Notes under the pieces: generated by a model
The model's input: the letters and a program-made list of their open reading frames with translations, nothing else
Database searches by the model: none
What the model was told of the DNA's origin: nothing
Shown: positions 43,117-51,680 of the stretch, piece by piece
Layout: every line of letters starts with the position of its first letter
Numbering within the stretch: the first letter of the stretch is position 1
Origin: JBBSBL01 sp963735885
GTDB taxonomy: Bacteria; Actinomycetota; Thermoleophilia; Solirubrobacterales; Solirubrobacteraceae
Direction: 5' to 3'
Assembly (NCBI GenBank): GCA_963735885.1
Contig: CAVTMP010000004.1
Coordinates: 496,001-560,000, forward strand
Length of the DNA stretch: 64,000 nucleotides
Position numbers and translations under genes: made by a program

Positions 43117-43180
43117 CTCAGCTGGTTAGAGCAGCGGAATCATAATCCGCGTGTCGGGGGTTCGAGTCCCTCCTCCGGCA
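43107..43180 (+). tRNA. tRNA-Met (CAT), probably elongator
   Basis: 74 nt, cloverleaf by eye: acceptor GCCGGAG (43107-43113) pairs with CTCCGGC (43173-43179), discriminator A at 43180. D-arm GCTC-AGCTGGTTA-GAGC; anticodon stem GCGGA/TCCGC around loop ATCATAA (anticodon CAT); T-arm GGGGG-TTCGAGT-CCCTC. The fully paired acceptor and short D-loop argue against initiator tRNA. A tRNA-Ile2 with lysidine-modified CAT is the alternative. CCA is not encoded. Confidence 0.9.
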
Positions 43181-43248
43181 TCGCCTGTTTCGCCGGTCGC
43201 AGCGAGAGATTCGCCGCATCCCGGGACCAGCAGCACAGGAGGCAGTCC

Positions 43249-44868
43249 ATCACTCATCGCCGATACCGGCGCAGCACCCCGATCCGTTGCGGGGGCCCAC
43301 TCGCCGCGTTGGTCCTCGCGCTTGCGGTCGTCGCCACGTGGGCGACGGGTCTGGTCCCGGGCCGCGCCGACCTCGCGCAGGCACGGGCCACGTCGGGTGA
43401 CGTCGATCGGGTCGGCCTGACCACGAAGATCGACTGGCGGAACTGCGGCGTGAGGCTGCAGTGCGGGCGGGTGCGGGTGCCGTTGGACTGGTCGCACCCG
43501 GATGAGCGTTCCATCACGCTGCCGGTCGTTCGTCACCTGGCGAGCCGGCGTGGCCGCCGGCTCGGCTCGCTATTCGTCAACGGCGGCGGCGCAAGGGGCA
43601 GCACCGAGCTCGTGATGGAGAGCGGCGCGGACCTGGATGCGCTCGGTCAGGGCCGGTTCGACGTCGTCGGCTGGGCCCTCCGGGGCACGGGCGGCAGCGC
43701 CGTCGTGAGGTGCTTCGCGGACGAGCGCGCCCGCACCCGGTTCTGGGGTGGGGTGCCGCTGCCGGAGACGAGCGCGCAGGCGCTGCGCCATGTGCCCAAG
43801 ATCCGCGGGTACGCGGAGCGCTGCGCCGCACGGAACGGATCGCTGCTGGCTCACGTCTCCACTGCCGATGACGCCCGCGATCTCGACTACCTGCGCGCGC
43901 TGGTCGGCGATCGCAAGCTGACCTATCGCGCCGTGTCGTACGGCACGTTCCTCGGCCTGACCTACGCCAACCTGTTCCCGGATCGCGTGCGCGCGATGGC
44001 GGTGGACGGACTGCTGGATCCGAGGATCGTCGTGCGTGGAGCCGAGGCGCGGTTCGCCGACGGCGTGGTCGGGCAAGATGCGGCCTTGCGGGCGTTCGAG
44101 TCGGTGTGCCGGAACGCGGGCGCGGCCCGCTGTGCGCTGGCCGGTCACGGCTCGGCCGCGGACCGCGTCGAGCGCCTCCTGGCCGAGCTGCGGCGCCGCC
44201 CGGTTGCTGCTCCGACGGCGCAGCCACCGGGTGCGCTGACGTACGGCGAGGCGGCCCTGCCGATCTTCATCGGGCTCCAGAACCCGGCGCTCTGGCCCGG
44301 TTTGGCGCGCGATCTCGACCACGCCGCGAACGGCGACGGTTCGGCCCTCGCGACCCTCGCTCGCACGAGCCTGGCCGCGGCCCGAACAGCGCCCGGCGAC
44401 CCGCCCGAGGCAAAGATCTGCGCGGACAGCCCTGCCCGGCAGCGTCTGAACGAGTGGCCCGACGTGATCGCGCGGCTCGCGCGCGTCAGCCGCATCGGCG
44501 GACCGTTCGTCGGTTGGACGGGCTGGGCGCCATGCGCGGCTTGGCTGGGGCGCCGGGCCCAGCGCTACACCGGGCCGTGGAACGCAACGACCCGGAATCC
44601 GATCCTCGTCATCGGAACGCGACACGACCCGAGTACGCGATACGTCAACGCTCGCCGTGTCAGCCGACTGCTCGGGAATGCGGTCCTGCTGACCCACGAC
44701 GGCTACGGCCACACCAGCGACGCGGACCCCAGCAGGTGCGTCGAGCGCGCCACGGCCGCCTACCTCGCCGAGCTCCGGACACCCCGTCCGGGAACGGTCT
44801 GCCGCTCCGATCGGCAACCGTTCGATCCACGGTTCGGCGACGTCGGTGCGCCCGAACCGGAGGGATGA
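43249..44868 (+). CDS. Secreted alpha/beta hydrolase with TAP-like C-terminal domain
   Basis: About 540 residues if it starts at the ATC codon 43249, which follows AGGAGG by 6 nt and gives a perfect signal peptide (THRRYRRS...LAALVLALAVVATWATG). The first regular start, TTG 43309, would cut the signal peptide in half. The N-terminus RVRVPLDWSHPDE, nucleophile in RAVSYGTFLGLTYANLFP (Ser), Asp in VIGTRHDPST and His in HDGYGHTS match SlpD/E- and Hip1-type tripeptidyl aminopeptidases. The usual NPGGPG oxyanion loop is replaced by NGGGARGS. Base use is more relaxed than in its neighbours. Confidence 0.8.
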   Translation: MTHRRYRRSTPIRCGGPLAALVLALAVVATWATGLVPGRADLAQARATSGDVDRVGLTTKIDWRNCGVRLQCGRVRVPLDWSHPDERSITLPVVRHLASRRGRRLGSLFVNGGGARGSTELVMESGADLDALGQGRFDVVGWALRGTGGSAVVRCFADERARTRFWGGVPLPETSAQALRHVPKIRGYAERCAARNGSLLAHVSTADDARDLDYLRALVGDRKLTYRAVSYGTFLGLTYANLFPDRVRAMAVDGLLDPRIVVRGAEARFADGVVGQDAALRAFESVCRNAGAARCALAGHGSAADRVERLLAELRRRPVAAPTAQPPGALTYGEAALPIFIGLQNPALWPGLARDLDHAANGDGSALATLARTSLAAARTAPGDPPEAKICADSPARQRLNEWPDVIARLARVSRIGGPFVGWTGWAPCAAWLGRRAQRYTGPWNATTRNPILVIGTRHDPSTRYVNARRVSRLLGNAVLLTHDGYGHTSDADPSRCVERATAAYLAELRTPRPGTVCRSDRQPFDPRFGDVGAPEPEG

Positions 44869-44983
44869 CGGTCGAGCTCGTCGATCGCCTCGATGACGAA
44901 CCGGACGAGGGGTCCTCCGGCAGCCGGTCGCGCAGGTCCGGGTTCACGTCGTCGGCCTGACCGTGCTTAGCTACTCGGAAGCC

Positions 44984-46351
44984 ATGGCCGATCCGGCAGG
45001 GATTGACGGGACGCAGGCTCGGGCGATGCTCGAAGCGGAGAACGCCCGGTTCGCCGTCGAGCGGCCGAAATCCATGGCGCTGCTCCAGCAGGCACGAAAG
45101 TCGATGCCGCGCGGCGTTCCGATGTCATGGATGGACGATCTCTACGAGCATCCACCGGTCTGGGTCTCCCACGGCAAGGGCGCCCACTTCACCGATGTGG
45201 ACGGGCACGAGTACCTGGACATGTACGTCGCCGACATGAGCGCGTTTTGCGGGCACGCGCCGACCGCGGTCGTGGAGGCCGTGAGCGCCCAGATGGCGCG
45301 CGGAAACCAGTTCCTGCTCCCGACCGAGGATGCGATCGCCGTCGCGGAGCACCTGGCGACACGTTACGGGCTGCCGCAATGGCAGTTCACCTCTTCCGCG
45401 ACGCAGGCGAACACGGAGGTGATCCGCATCGCCCGCGCGATGACCGGCCGCGGGAAGATCCTGCTGTTCGACGGGAAGTACCACGGCGAGGGAGATGCCA
45501 CCCTGGTGGTCCTGGAGGACGGTCGGGTCGTTCCGGAGATGCGCGGGCTCCCGGGTTGGATCACCGGCCAGGCGCGAGTGGTCCCGTTCAACGACGTGGT
45601 CGCGCTCGAAACGGCGCTCGCACCGGGTGACGTCGCGCTCGTCCTCGCGGAGCCCGCGATGACCAACGCCGGGTTTCTGCTGCCTGAGGACGGCTTCCAC
45701 GAGGCGCTCCGGCGCCTGACCCGGGAGCACGGGACGCTCCTCGCGATCGACGAGACCCATTCGCTCGTGTGCGCCCACGGCGGGCTCACCGGGAAGTGGG
45801 GACTCGACCCGGACGTGCTGGTCACCGGCAAGTCGATCGCGGCGGGCGTGCCCCTCGCCGCCTACGGCATGCGCGACGAGATCGCCTCGCTGATCGCGCC
45901 TCCCGAGCAGTCGCGCGTCGTCTCCGGTGTGGTGGTGGGCGAGGTCTCCACCGGCGGAACGCTGTTCGCCAACGCCCTCTCGATGGCGGCCGGGCGCGCC
46001 GCCCTCCTGGAGGTCCTGACCGAGGAGGCGTTCGAGCACACGGCCGCGCTCGGGGAACGGATGGCGGCCGGGCTGCGGGAGGCGATCGCGCGAGCCGGGC
46101 TTGGATGGAGCGTCGCTCAGGTCGGCGGCCACGCGTACTACTTCTTTCAGCCCACCCCGCCGAGCGACGCCGCCGGCTCGCGGGCCGCCGACGACCCGGA
46201 CCTCCGTGCCCTGATCCGGGTGTTCATGGCCAACCGAGGGGTCTGGGAATCGGGCTGGTGGCTGGGGCCAACGGTGTCGGTCACCCACGAGGAGGCGCAG
46301 GTCGACAGGTACGTCGAGCTCTTCGGCGAGTTCCTGAGCGAGGTGACCTGA
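44984..46351 (+). CDS. PLP-dependent class III aminotransferase
   Basis: 455 residues from ATG 44984; an in-frame start at 44963 is possible. Class III features are HFTDVDGHEYLDMYVADMS, FTSSATQANTEVIRIARAMTG, ILLFDGKYHGEGDA, LLAIDETHSLVCAHGG (PLP ring Asp) and VTGKSIAAGVPLAAYG with the Schiff-base Lys. It resembles glutamate-1-semialdehyde aminomutase-like transaminases, but the Asp-Glu-Thr-His variation and separate context argue against haem synthesis. The substrate is unknown. With the preceding hydrolase it forms a segment between tRNA-Met and the reductase fusion. Confidence 0.85.
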   Translation: MADPAGIDGTQARAMLEAENARFAVERPKSMALLQQARKSMPRGVPMSWMDDLYEHPPVWVSHGKGAHFTDVDGHEYLDMYVADMSAFCGHAPTAVVEAVSAQMARGNQFLLPTEDAIAVAEHLATRYGLPQWQFTSSATQANTEVIRIARAMTGRGKILLFDGKYHGEGDATLVVLEDGRVVPEMRGLPGWITGQARVVPFNDVVALETALAPGDVALVLAEPAMTNAGFLLPEDGFHEALRRLTREHGTLLAIDETHSLVCAHGGLTGKWGLDPDVLVTGKSIAAGVPLAAYGMRDEIASLIAPPEQSRVVSGVVVGEVSTGGTLFANALSMAAGRAALLEVLTEEAFEHTAALGERMAAGLREAIARAGLGWSVAQVGGHAYYFFQPTPPSDAAGSRAADDPDLRALIRVFMANRGVWESGWWLGPTVSVTHEEAQVDRYVELFGEFLSEVT

Positions 46352-46489
46352 GACCGGCTCGAACGCGGACGGCCTACCCCGCGACCTCGCAGTTCGGTTC
46401 TCACGGGCCGGCCCTGAGGGTGGTCGTCGTTCCGCTTCCACGGGCCCGCCGGGCGCGACGGCCCGCGTTGCGCCCGGAGCGCGCCGGGC

Positions 46490-46495
46490 TAAGCT
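46490..46495 (+). promoter_or_regulatory. -10 box TAAGCT
   Basis: TAAGCT lies exactly 6 nt before ATG 46502, a leaderless arrangement. Confidence 0.5.
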
Positions 46496-46501
46496 CGCCG
46501 C

Positions 46502-48182
46502 ATGAGCCAGTCGCTGGTCCTGCCGGTGCTCCTGGTGGTCGACAGCGACCAGACATCGCTCGATCTGCTGCTCTCGGGCCTGCGGCGCCGCTTCGGGAAC
46601 GACTTCACCGTCCAGGGCGAGACCTCGCCGGAGGCGGCGCTCGCTGCGCTGGAGGCGATGGCGGACGCCGAGCAGCCGGTGGCGCTGCTGCTCGTCGACG
46701 ACGCCGCCGGCTCCGGGTTCCTCGTCCGCGCGCACGACCTCCATCCCCGGGCCAAGCGCGTCCTGCTGGTCGATCGCGACTACACGTCGACCAGCCCCGC
46801 CGTCCAGGCGATCACGCTGGGGCGCGCCGACTTCCACATCGTGCGGCCGTGGGCCGATGACGAGATGATGTACAGCGCCATGAGCGAGTACCTCTCGTGG
46901 TGGACGCGGGACGAGAAGCCGAACTTCGAGGAGTTCCGGATCATCGCCGCGGAGGGCGACGGCAGGGTCGCGCAGCTGCGCGACGTGATGACGCGCTTCA
47001 GCATGCCGTTCGGGTTCCACGCCGTGGAGAGCGAGTCCGGGCGGCGTCTGCTCGAGCAGGCGGACCTCGACGCGGCGCGGCTCCCCGTGGTGATCCGCTA
47101 CGACGGCCAGGTGATGGTGGATCCGAGCCTCCCGGACCTCGCGCGTGCCATCGGCGTCCGCATCAGCAACGACGTCGACGCGTGCGAGCTCGCGATCGTC
47201 GGCGCGGGACCCGCCGGCCTGACGGCGGCCGTCTACGCCGCATCGGAGGGGCTCGACACCGTGCTGCTGGAACGGGCGATCTCCGGCGGCCAGGCCGGTA
47301 CGAGCCCGCTGATCAGGAACTACCCCGGGTTCCCGCACGGCGTCAACGGCGCCCTGCTGATGGAGCGCACCTGCGAGCAGGCGTGGCTGATGGGAGCCCA
47401 CATCGTCTTCGCCCAGCAGGCGGTCGCGCTCGAGCGGCGTGGTGAGCAGCGGGTCGTCCGCCTGGCCGACGGCAGCGAGGTGTCTGCGCGGGCGGTCGTG
47501 ATCGCGACGGGAGTCCAATGGCGGCGGCTCGACGTGCCGCGCATCGAGGCGCTCCTGGGCGCGGGCGTCTTCTACGGCGCGGCCGTCAGCGAGAGCCGTG
47601 CGATGGAGGACCAGGACGTGTTCATCGTCGGCGCCGGCAACTCGGCCGGACAGGCGGCGCTCGACCTCGCCAGGCACGCCCGCTCGGTGACGCTCGTCGT
47701 GCGCGGCGACAGCCTCGCGACGTCGATGTCGAGCTACCTCGTGCGCGCCATCGAGGAGACGCCGAACGTCGCGGTGCGCCACCGCACGGAGGTGGTCGAC
47801 GTCGCGGCCGACGAGCGGGCCGCTGGAGTCCCTCGTGCTGGCCGATCGCGCACGCGGCACCGTCGAGCAGGTGCCCGCGGCGGCGCTGTTCATCATGATC
47901 GGCGGCGAGCCGCACACGCAGTGGCTCCCCGACGAGATCGCGCGCGACGAGGGGGGCTACCTCCTCACGGGCCGCGACCTGGATGATCAGCCGGGGATCT
48001 CCGGCGGCGACGACCGCGGGCCCCTGCTGCTCGAGACGAGCATGGCCGGGGTGTTTGCGGCCGGTGACGTCCGCCAGGGCTCGATCAAGCGTGTCGCCTC
48101 AGCGGTCGGCGACGGCGCGACGGTCGTGCGCCTCGTGCACGAGTACCTGCGCGAGATCCGGGCGCCGCTGCCCGAGCGGTAG
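46502..48182 (+). CDS. Receiver-like domain fused to thioredoxin-reductase-like flavoprotein (one frameshift)
   Basis: About 560 residues. Residues 1-125 are receiver-like (VLLVVDSDQTSLDLLLSGL, LLLVDDAAGSG); residues 130-225 a linker domain; from residue 230 a FAD fingerprint LAIVGAGPAGLTAAVYAASEG, ISGGQAGTSPLIRNYPGFP, and an NADPH site VFIVGAGNSAGQAALDLARHA. The CxxC normally just before the NADPH site is absent (FYGAAVSESRAM), so disulfide reduction of thioredoxin is not expected. An extra base near 47823 breaks the frame; the C-terminus continues as LESLVLADRARG to GVFAAGDVRQGSIKRVASAVGDG. Known as a fused response regulator/reductase family; the substrate is unknown. Confidence 0.82.
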
Positions 48183-48243
48183 TCCGTGCCGGTCGGACCA
48201 GTCGGGCCGGGAAACCTCGAACGGGTAGTTCGCCGTTCAGGCC

Positions 48244-48591
48244 GCGAGGCGCCCTCCCGTCACCGCCGCCATTCGGGGGATGGTCGACGACGACACCCCG
48301 GTGCTGCTGTCGACGGCCAACTACGCGGAGGCACTCGTGCGACCGGCCGGGAACGGGACCGCGTTCCGCGCCGCGGTCGACGCGATCGACGCGCTGGGAG
48401 TCGAGCTGGTCCCTCCGACGCGCGCGGTCGCGCGCGACGCCGCGCGACTCCGCGGTTCGAGCATCAGCCTGGCGGACGGCTTCGCGCTGGCGACCGCCCG
48501 CGCCCACGGGGCTTCCCTGGCGTTGTTCGATCGGCGCGTGCGCCGCGCTTTGCGCGCGGCCGGAGTCGCGTTGGCGCCCGGCCTGCGCTGA
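48244..48591 (+). pseudogene. Truncated PIN-domain (VapC-like) toxin remnant
   Basis: The frame encodes the middle and end of a PIN domain: STANYAEALVRP (conserved Glu), SISLADGFALATARAHGA (conserved Asp) and LALFDRRVRRALRAAG (conserved Asp). The first strand with the initial catalytic Asp is missing, and no start precedes the homology except ATG 48280, inside the domain. No VapB-like antitoxin frame is seen upstream. It is most likely a remnant left by a deletion that joined it to the reductase gene region. Confidence 0.55.
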
Positions 48592-48609
48592 CACGCGAGG
48601 CTCGGACGC

Positions 48610-48770
48610 GCGGCAGCGTGTTCCCCGCAGGGCGGTCCCGCCCGCATCGAAGACCGATGCGAACGGGTCCGCGCCTCCAGCCGGAGTCCGAGCGTGTCCG
48701 CGCAGAAGCGCCGGGCGCGCTCCGGATCGCTCGTCGCGACGAACGCGACGAGCTCCGCCGCGCCCGGCAC
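48610..48770 (-). pseudogene. Truncated VOC/glyoxalase-like fragment
   Basis: It starts at GTG 48770 with ELVAFVATSDPERARRFCAD and LGLRLE, the first beta-alpha unit of a VOC domain. A base appears lost near 48678, after which DPFASVFDAGGTALRG gives the next strands. The homology then stops, so about 60% of a normal 120-residue VOC protein is missing. The fragment faces the PIN remnant tail to tail. Confidence 0.5.
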
Positions 48771-48779
48771 GGCCCGCCG

Positions 48780-48995
48780 TCAGTCGCCCGAGTCGTACTT
48801 GAAGGAGATCCCGAGGCGGACTCGGTAGTCCTTGACCTTGCCGTTCTCGATCGTCACGTCGGCGCGCAGCACCTCGGCCACGCGCAGGTCGCGCACGCTC
48901 GCCCCCGCCGTCTCCACCGCGTTGCGGGCCGCCGCCTCCCACGACTCGCCGCTGACGCCGATGACCTCGGTGACGCGATACACGCTCTCGGCCAT
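48780..48995 (-). CDS. Dodecin flavin-binding protein
   Basis: 71 residues from ATG 48995, with GAGGGAGG about 5 nt upstream. The pattern VYRVTEVIGVSGESWEAAARNAVETA...VAEVLRADVTIENGKVKDYRVRLGISFKYD is the whole dodecin fold, including the Trp that stacks on flavin. Dodecins form hollow dodecamers storing riboflavin, FMN or CoA. Length matches the family (about 68-75). It is monocistronic or followed only by the VOC remnant. Confidence 0.93.
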   Translation of the reverse strand: MAESVYRVTEVIGVSGESWEAAARNAVETAGASVRDLRVAEVLRADVTIENGKVKDYRVRLGISFKYDSGD

Positions 48996-49089
48996 GTGGC
49001 CTCCCTCTCACTCGGGTGAACTCGGACCCGGGGACCCTCCCACGCCCGACGGCCGCGCACAAGGTCCGGCGCCGGTCGCGCCGCCGCGC

Positions 49090-49413
49090 CTACCGTTCCT
49101 CGACCAGCGCCACCGACGCCCACAGCCCGACGACCTCCTGGCAGAGCCGGGCGGCGGCCTGGGAGAGGCGGCGGGCGGTCGCGTCGTCGCCGGCCGCCCG
49201 GGCCGTGATCGCGGCCTGAACGAGGCGGTGGACGGCGGCCGCGTGGACCGCGTCGACGTCGCCCCGGCGCTCGGCCGGCACGGTCCCGAGCTCGGCGCGG
49301 TAGGTCGAGCGCTCCCCGGTCGCCGTCTTCCACCAGGGGGCCGCGAGCGTCGGGGCGCGCGCGGCGAGGTCGCCGTGGAGGTCCGCGTCGTCGAAGAGGG
49401 TGTCCACGCTCAC
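49090..49413 (-). CDS. Hypothetical protein coupled to the TetR regulator
   Basis: 107 residues from GTG 49413, whose first bases overlap the TetR stop (GTGA). The sequence is largely helical and Ala/Arg-rich (VPAERRGDVDAVHAAAVHRLVQAAIT, then AARLCQEVVGLWASVALVEER), with no recognised motif or membrane segment. Translational coupling suggests it works with, or is controlled like, the TetR protein. A frame open far upstream makes the start dependent on the overlap argument. Confidence 0.5.
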   Translation of the reverse strand: MSVDTLFDDADLHGDLAARAPTLAAPWWKTATGERSTYRAELGTVPAERRGDVDAVHAAAVHRLVQAAITARAAGDDATARRLSQAAARLCQEVVGLWASVALVEER

Positions 49414-50096
49414 GCGCGGGTCCGCCGGGGGGCCCGCGGGCGTGACGGCGTCCGCCGGGTCGCGGGTGCGTCGAGGACCCGCCGCACGAGCGTCGTCCAG
49501 CCCCCCCGCAGGCGCTCGCGGCTCATCTCCCCGCCGTGGCGCAGGTGGGCGAACAGCTCGGCGCCGAGCGAGGCGAGCAGCATCTCGGCCGTGAGGTCGG
49601 CGTCGAGCGTGGGGTCCGCCTCGCGGATGAGGAGCGCGACGTGGGCCCGATGGGTCGTGTGGACGCGCGATCGGTACCGGGCGCCGGGGCTGCCGGTCTC
49701 GGCGAGCAGGAGGATGTCGGCGCTGCGCTCGAGCACGTCGAGCATCCCGTGGCCGAAGGCGACGAGGCGATCGGCCGGCGGGGCGCCCGGGCCGAGCGGC
49801 GGCGCGCCGCGGATGAGGGCCTCCTGAAAGCCGCGCTCGCGCTCGTCGAGCAGGGCATGGGCGAGGCCGGCCCGATCGCCGAAGCGCCGGAAGAGCGTGC
49901 CCTTCCCGACGCAGGCCTCGTCCGCGATCGCCTCCATCGAGACGCCGTCGGCGCCGCGTGCGGCGATGAGGCGGTCCGCGGCCTCGAGGATCCGCCGGCG
50001 GTTGCGGGCGGCGTCGGCGCGCTCGCGCACGGCCTCCTGGACCTGCGGGAGCTCGATCGGCCCCTCGGGGGCGTCGTGGCGCGGGCTGGTGGCCAT
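49410..50096 (-). CDS. TetR-family transcriptional repressor
   Basis: 228 residues from ATG 50096. The N-terminal helix-turn-helix (about 30-80) is RRRILEAADRLIAARGADGVSMEAIADEA followed by VGKGTLFRRFGDRAGLAHALL, the classic TetR pattern with KGTLFRRF recognition helix. The remaining helices form a ligand pocket of unknown specificity. It is divergent from yceI, and two GGACC-N2-GGTCC palindromes lie in between, so it probably represses both itself and the yceI operon. The C-terminal tail is Arg/Pro-rich. Confidence 0.92.
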   Translation of the reverse strand: MATSPRHDAPEGPIELPQVQEAVRERADAARNRRRILEAADRLIAARGADGVSMEAIADEACVGKGTLFRRFGDRAGLAHALLDERERGFQEALIRGAPPLGPGAPPADRLVAFGHGMLDVLERSADILLLAETGSPGARYRSRVHTTHRAHVALLIREADPTLDADLTAEMLLASLGAELFAHLRHGGEMSRERLRGGWTTLVRRVLDAPATRRTPSRPRAPRRTRA

Positions 50097-50114
50097 GTGC
50101 CCAGTATGTCATGT

Positions 50115-50126
50115 GGACCGTGGTCC
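50115..50126. promoter_or_regulatory. TetR operator, site 1
   Basis: GGACCGTGGTCC, a palindrome with 5-bp arms, lies where the -35 region of the yceI promoter is expected. Site 2 (50151-50162) is its reverse complement 36 nt away. Confidence 0.65.
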
Positions 50127-50134
50127 GCTTGTGC

Positions 50135-50140
50135 TACGAT
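50135..50140 (+). promoter_or_regulatory. -10 box TACGAT of the yceI operon
   Basis: TACGAT lies between the two operators, so a bound repressor would cover the promoter on both sides. Confidence 0.5.
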
Positions 50141-50150
50141 CATCTTATCC

Positions 50151-50162
50151 GGACCACGGTCC
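50151..50162. promoter_or_regulatory. TetR operator, site 2
   Basis: GGACCACGGTCC, the reverse complement of site 1, overlaps the expected early transcribed region. Confidence 0.65.
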
Positions 50163-50197
50163 GTAACGAGAGACAACCACACCCCGGGAGAACACCC

Positions 50198-50749
50198 ATG
50201 AGCACCATCACCCAGCAGCGGCTTCCCGTCGGCACCTGGACCCTCGACCCCGTGCACTCGAGCGCGACCTTCGAGGTCAGGCACATGGTCGTCGCGACCT
50301 ACCGCAGCCGCTTCGACCGCTTCGACGCCACGCTCGCCGTCGGCGAGAACGGCGCCGCCGAGCTGACCGGCACCGTCGACGTCGACTCGATCGAGGCCAA
50401 GGACGAGAACCTCGCCGCCCACCTCGCGTCCCCGGAGTTCTTCGACGCGGCCAACCATCCGCGGATCGCCTTCCGCTCGAGCGACGTCCGGGTCGCCGAC
50501 GACGGCGCCGTGACGGTCGCCGGCGAGCTGACGATCAAGGGTCGCACCGCGCCCTTGCAGGGCACGGGCACGATCGTCGGCCCGCACGTGGACATCGGCG
50601 GCACCGAGAAGGTCGGCCTCACGGTGGAGACGGTCATCGACCGCACGCAGTTCGGCCTCGACTGGAACGCGCCGCTGCCCAAGGGCGGGTTCGCGCTCGG
50701 CAACGACGTCACGCTCCGCGTGGAGCTCGAGCTCGCGAAGGCCTCCTAG
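50198..50749 (+). CDS. YceI-family lipocalin-like protein
   Basis: 183 residues from ATG 50198, with GGGAG 7 nt before. The family pattern is GTWTLDPVHSSATFEVRHM, FDRFDATLAV, LTGTVDVDSIEAKDENLAAHLASPEFFDA and the C-terminal FGLDWNAPLPKGGFALGNDV. The eight-stranded barrel binds polyprenoid or long lipids. No signal peptide is present, so it is probably cytosolic, as in many actinobacterial members. It is first in an operon with the FMN reductase 2 nt downstream, under TetR control. Confidence 0.93.
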   Translation: MSTITQQRLPVGTWTLDPVHSSATFEVRHMVVATYRSRFDRFDATLAVGENGAAELTGTVDVDSIEAKDENLAAHLASPEFFDAANHPRIAFRSSDVRVADDGAVTVAGELTIKGRTAPLQGTGTIVGPHVDIGGTEKVGLTVETVIDRTQFGLDWNAPLPKGGFALGNDVTLRVELELAKAS

Positions 50750-50751
50750 CC

Positions 50752-51318
50752 ATGCGCGTGCTCGCCATCTCCGGCTCGCTGCGCCGCGACTCGCACAACG
50801 CCCGCCTGCTCCGGGCGGCGGGGACGCTGCTGCCGCCCGGCGTCGAGCTCGTCTCCGCGCCGTCCCTGGCCGACCTCCCGCCCTATGACGCGGATGTCGA
50901 CGGCGGCGACGGCGCCCAGCCCGAGCCGGTCGCGCGCCTGAAGGCGGCGATCGCCGCGGCCGACGCGGTGCTCGTCGCCACCCCGGAGTACAACGCGTCG
51001 ATCCCCGGCCAGCTGAAGAACGCGCTCGACTGGGTCTCCCGGCCGCTGGCGTCGAGCCCGCTGCGCGGCAAGCCCGCGGCGGTGGTCGGCGCCAGCACCG
51101 GGATGTTCGGCGCCGTGTGGGCCCAGGCCGAGGTGCGCAAGGTGCTGAGCACGATCGGCGCGGCCACCCTCGAGCACGAGCTCCCGGTCGGCGGGGCCGA
51201 CGACGCCTTCGCCGCCGGGGAGGACCGGCTCGCCGATCCCGACCTCGAGCACGCCTACGGCTCGCTGCTCGGCGACCTCGTCGCCGCGGCGGTGGGCGAG
51301 GAGCGGATCGCGGCCTGA
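50752..51318 (+). CDS. NADPH-dependent FMN reductase
   Basis: 188 residues starting 2 nt after the yceI stop. Flavodoxin-like fold marks are VLAISGSLRRDSHNARLL (phosphate loop) and TPEYNASIPGQLKNALDWVSR (FMN ring loop), then KPAAVVGASTGMFG. This group contains azo-, quinone- and chromate-reducing flavoproteins. The TetR-controlled pairing with YceI points to defence against an electrophile or quinone, which is inference. Confidence 0.9.
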   Translation: MRVLAISGSLRRDSHNARLLRAAGTLLPPGVELVSAPSLADLPPYDADVDGGDGAQPEPVARLKAAIAAADAVLVATPEYNASIPGQLKNALDWVSRPLASSPLRGKPAAVVGASTGMFGAVWAQAEVRKVLSTIGAATLEHELPVGGADDAFAAGEDRLADPDLEHAYGSLLGDLVAAAVGEERIAA

Positions 51319-51375
51319 CCCGTGGCACGGCCGGTGGGCCGGGACGACCGGCCGCGGGGTGCACGCCGGTGAGCG

Positions 51376-51675
51376 ATGATGCCCAGTCCCGTGCGTCCCA
51401 TCCTGCTCCGCCGCGTCCTCCCCGCCCTCGCCCTCGCGCTCGCCGGGATCGCCGTGCTGCTGGCGGGCGGCGGATCCACGCTCGCCACCGCGGCCGGCCT
51501 CTTCCTGCTCGGCGCCGCCGGCGTCCTCGCCGTCTCGTTCGTCTTCCTCGAGATCGGGCTGGCGGAGGACCGCGAGCGGGCCGAGGCGGCCCGGGGGCGC
51601 GGCGGCGAGGGACACCCCGGGCCGCCGTCCGGACGACCGCGCCGCCCGCGGCGACCCCGACGGCCCGGGGCCTGA
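51376..51675 (+). CDS. Small two-helix membrane protein
   Basis: 99 residues; ATG 51376 and ATG 51379 are adjacent. Two hydrophobic helices (VLPALALALAGIAVLLAG and LATAAGLFLLGAAGVLAVSFVFL) are followed by a highly basic Arg/Pro tail. No family recognised. It ends 5 nt before the PASTA lipoprotein, so the two probably form a unit. Confidence 0.6.
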   Translation: MMPSPVRPILLRRVLPALALALAGIAVLLAGGGSTLATAAGLFLLGAAGVLAVSFVFLEIGLAEDRERAEAARGRGGEGHPGPPSGRPRRPRRPRRPGA

Positions 51676-51680
51676 GCGCG

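Noticed and set aside
43181..46480. An integrated element using tRNA-Met as attachment site
   Set aside because: No integrase and no repeat of the tRNA 3' end were found in the window; only the base-use difference supports it.
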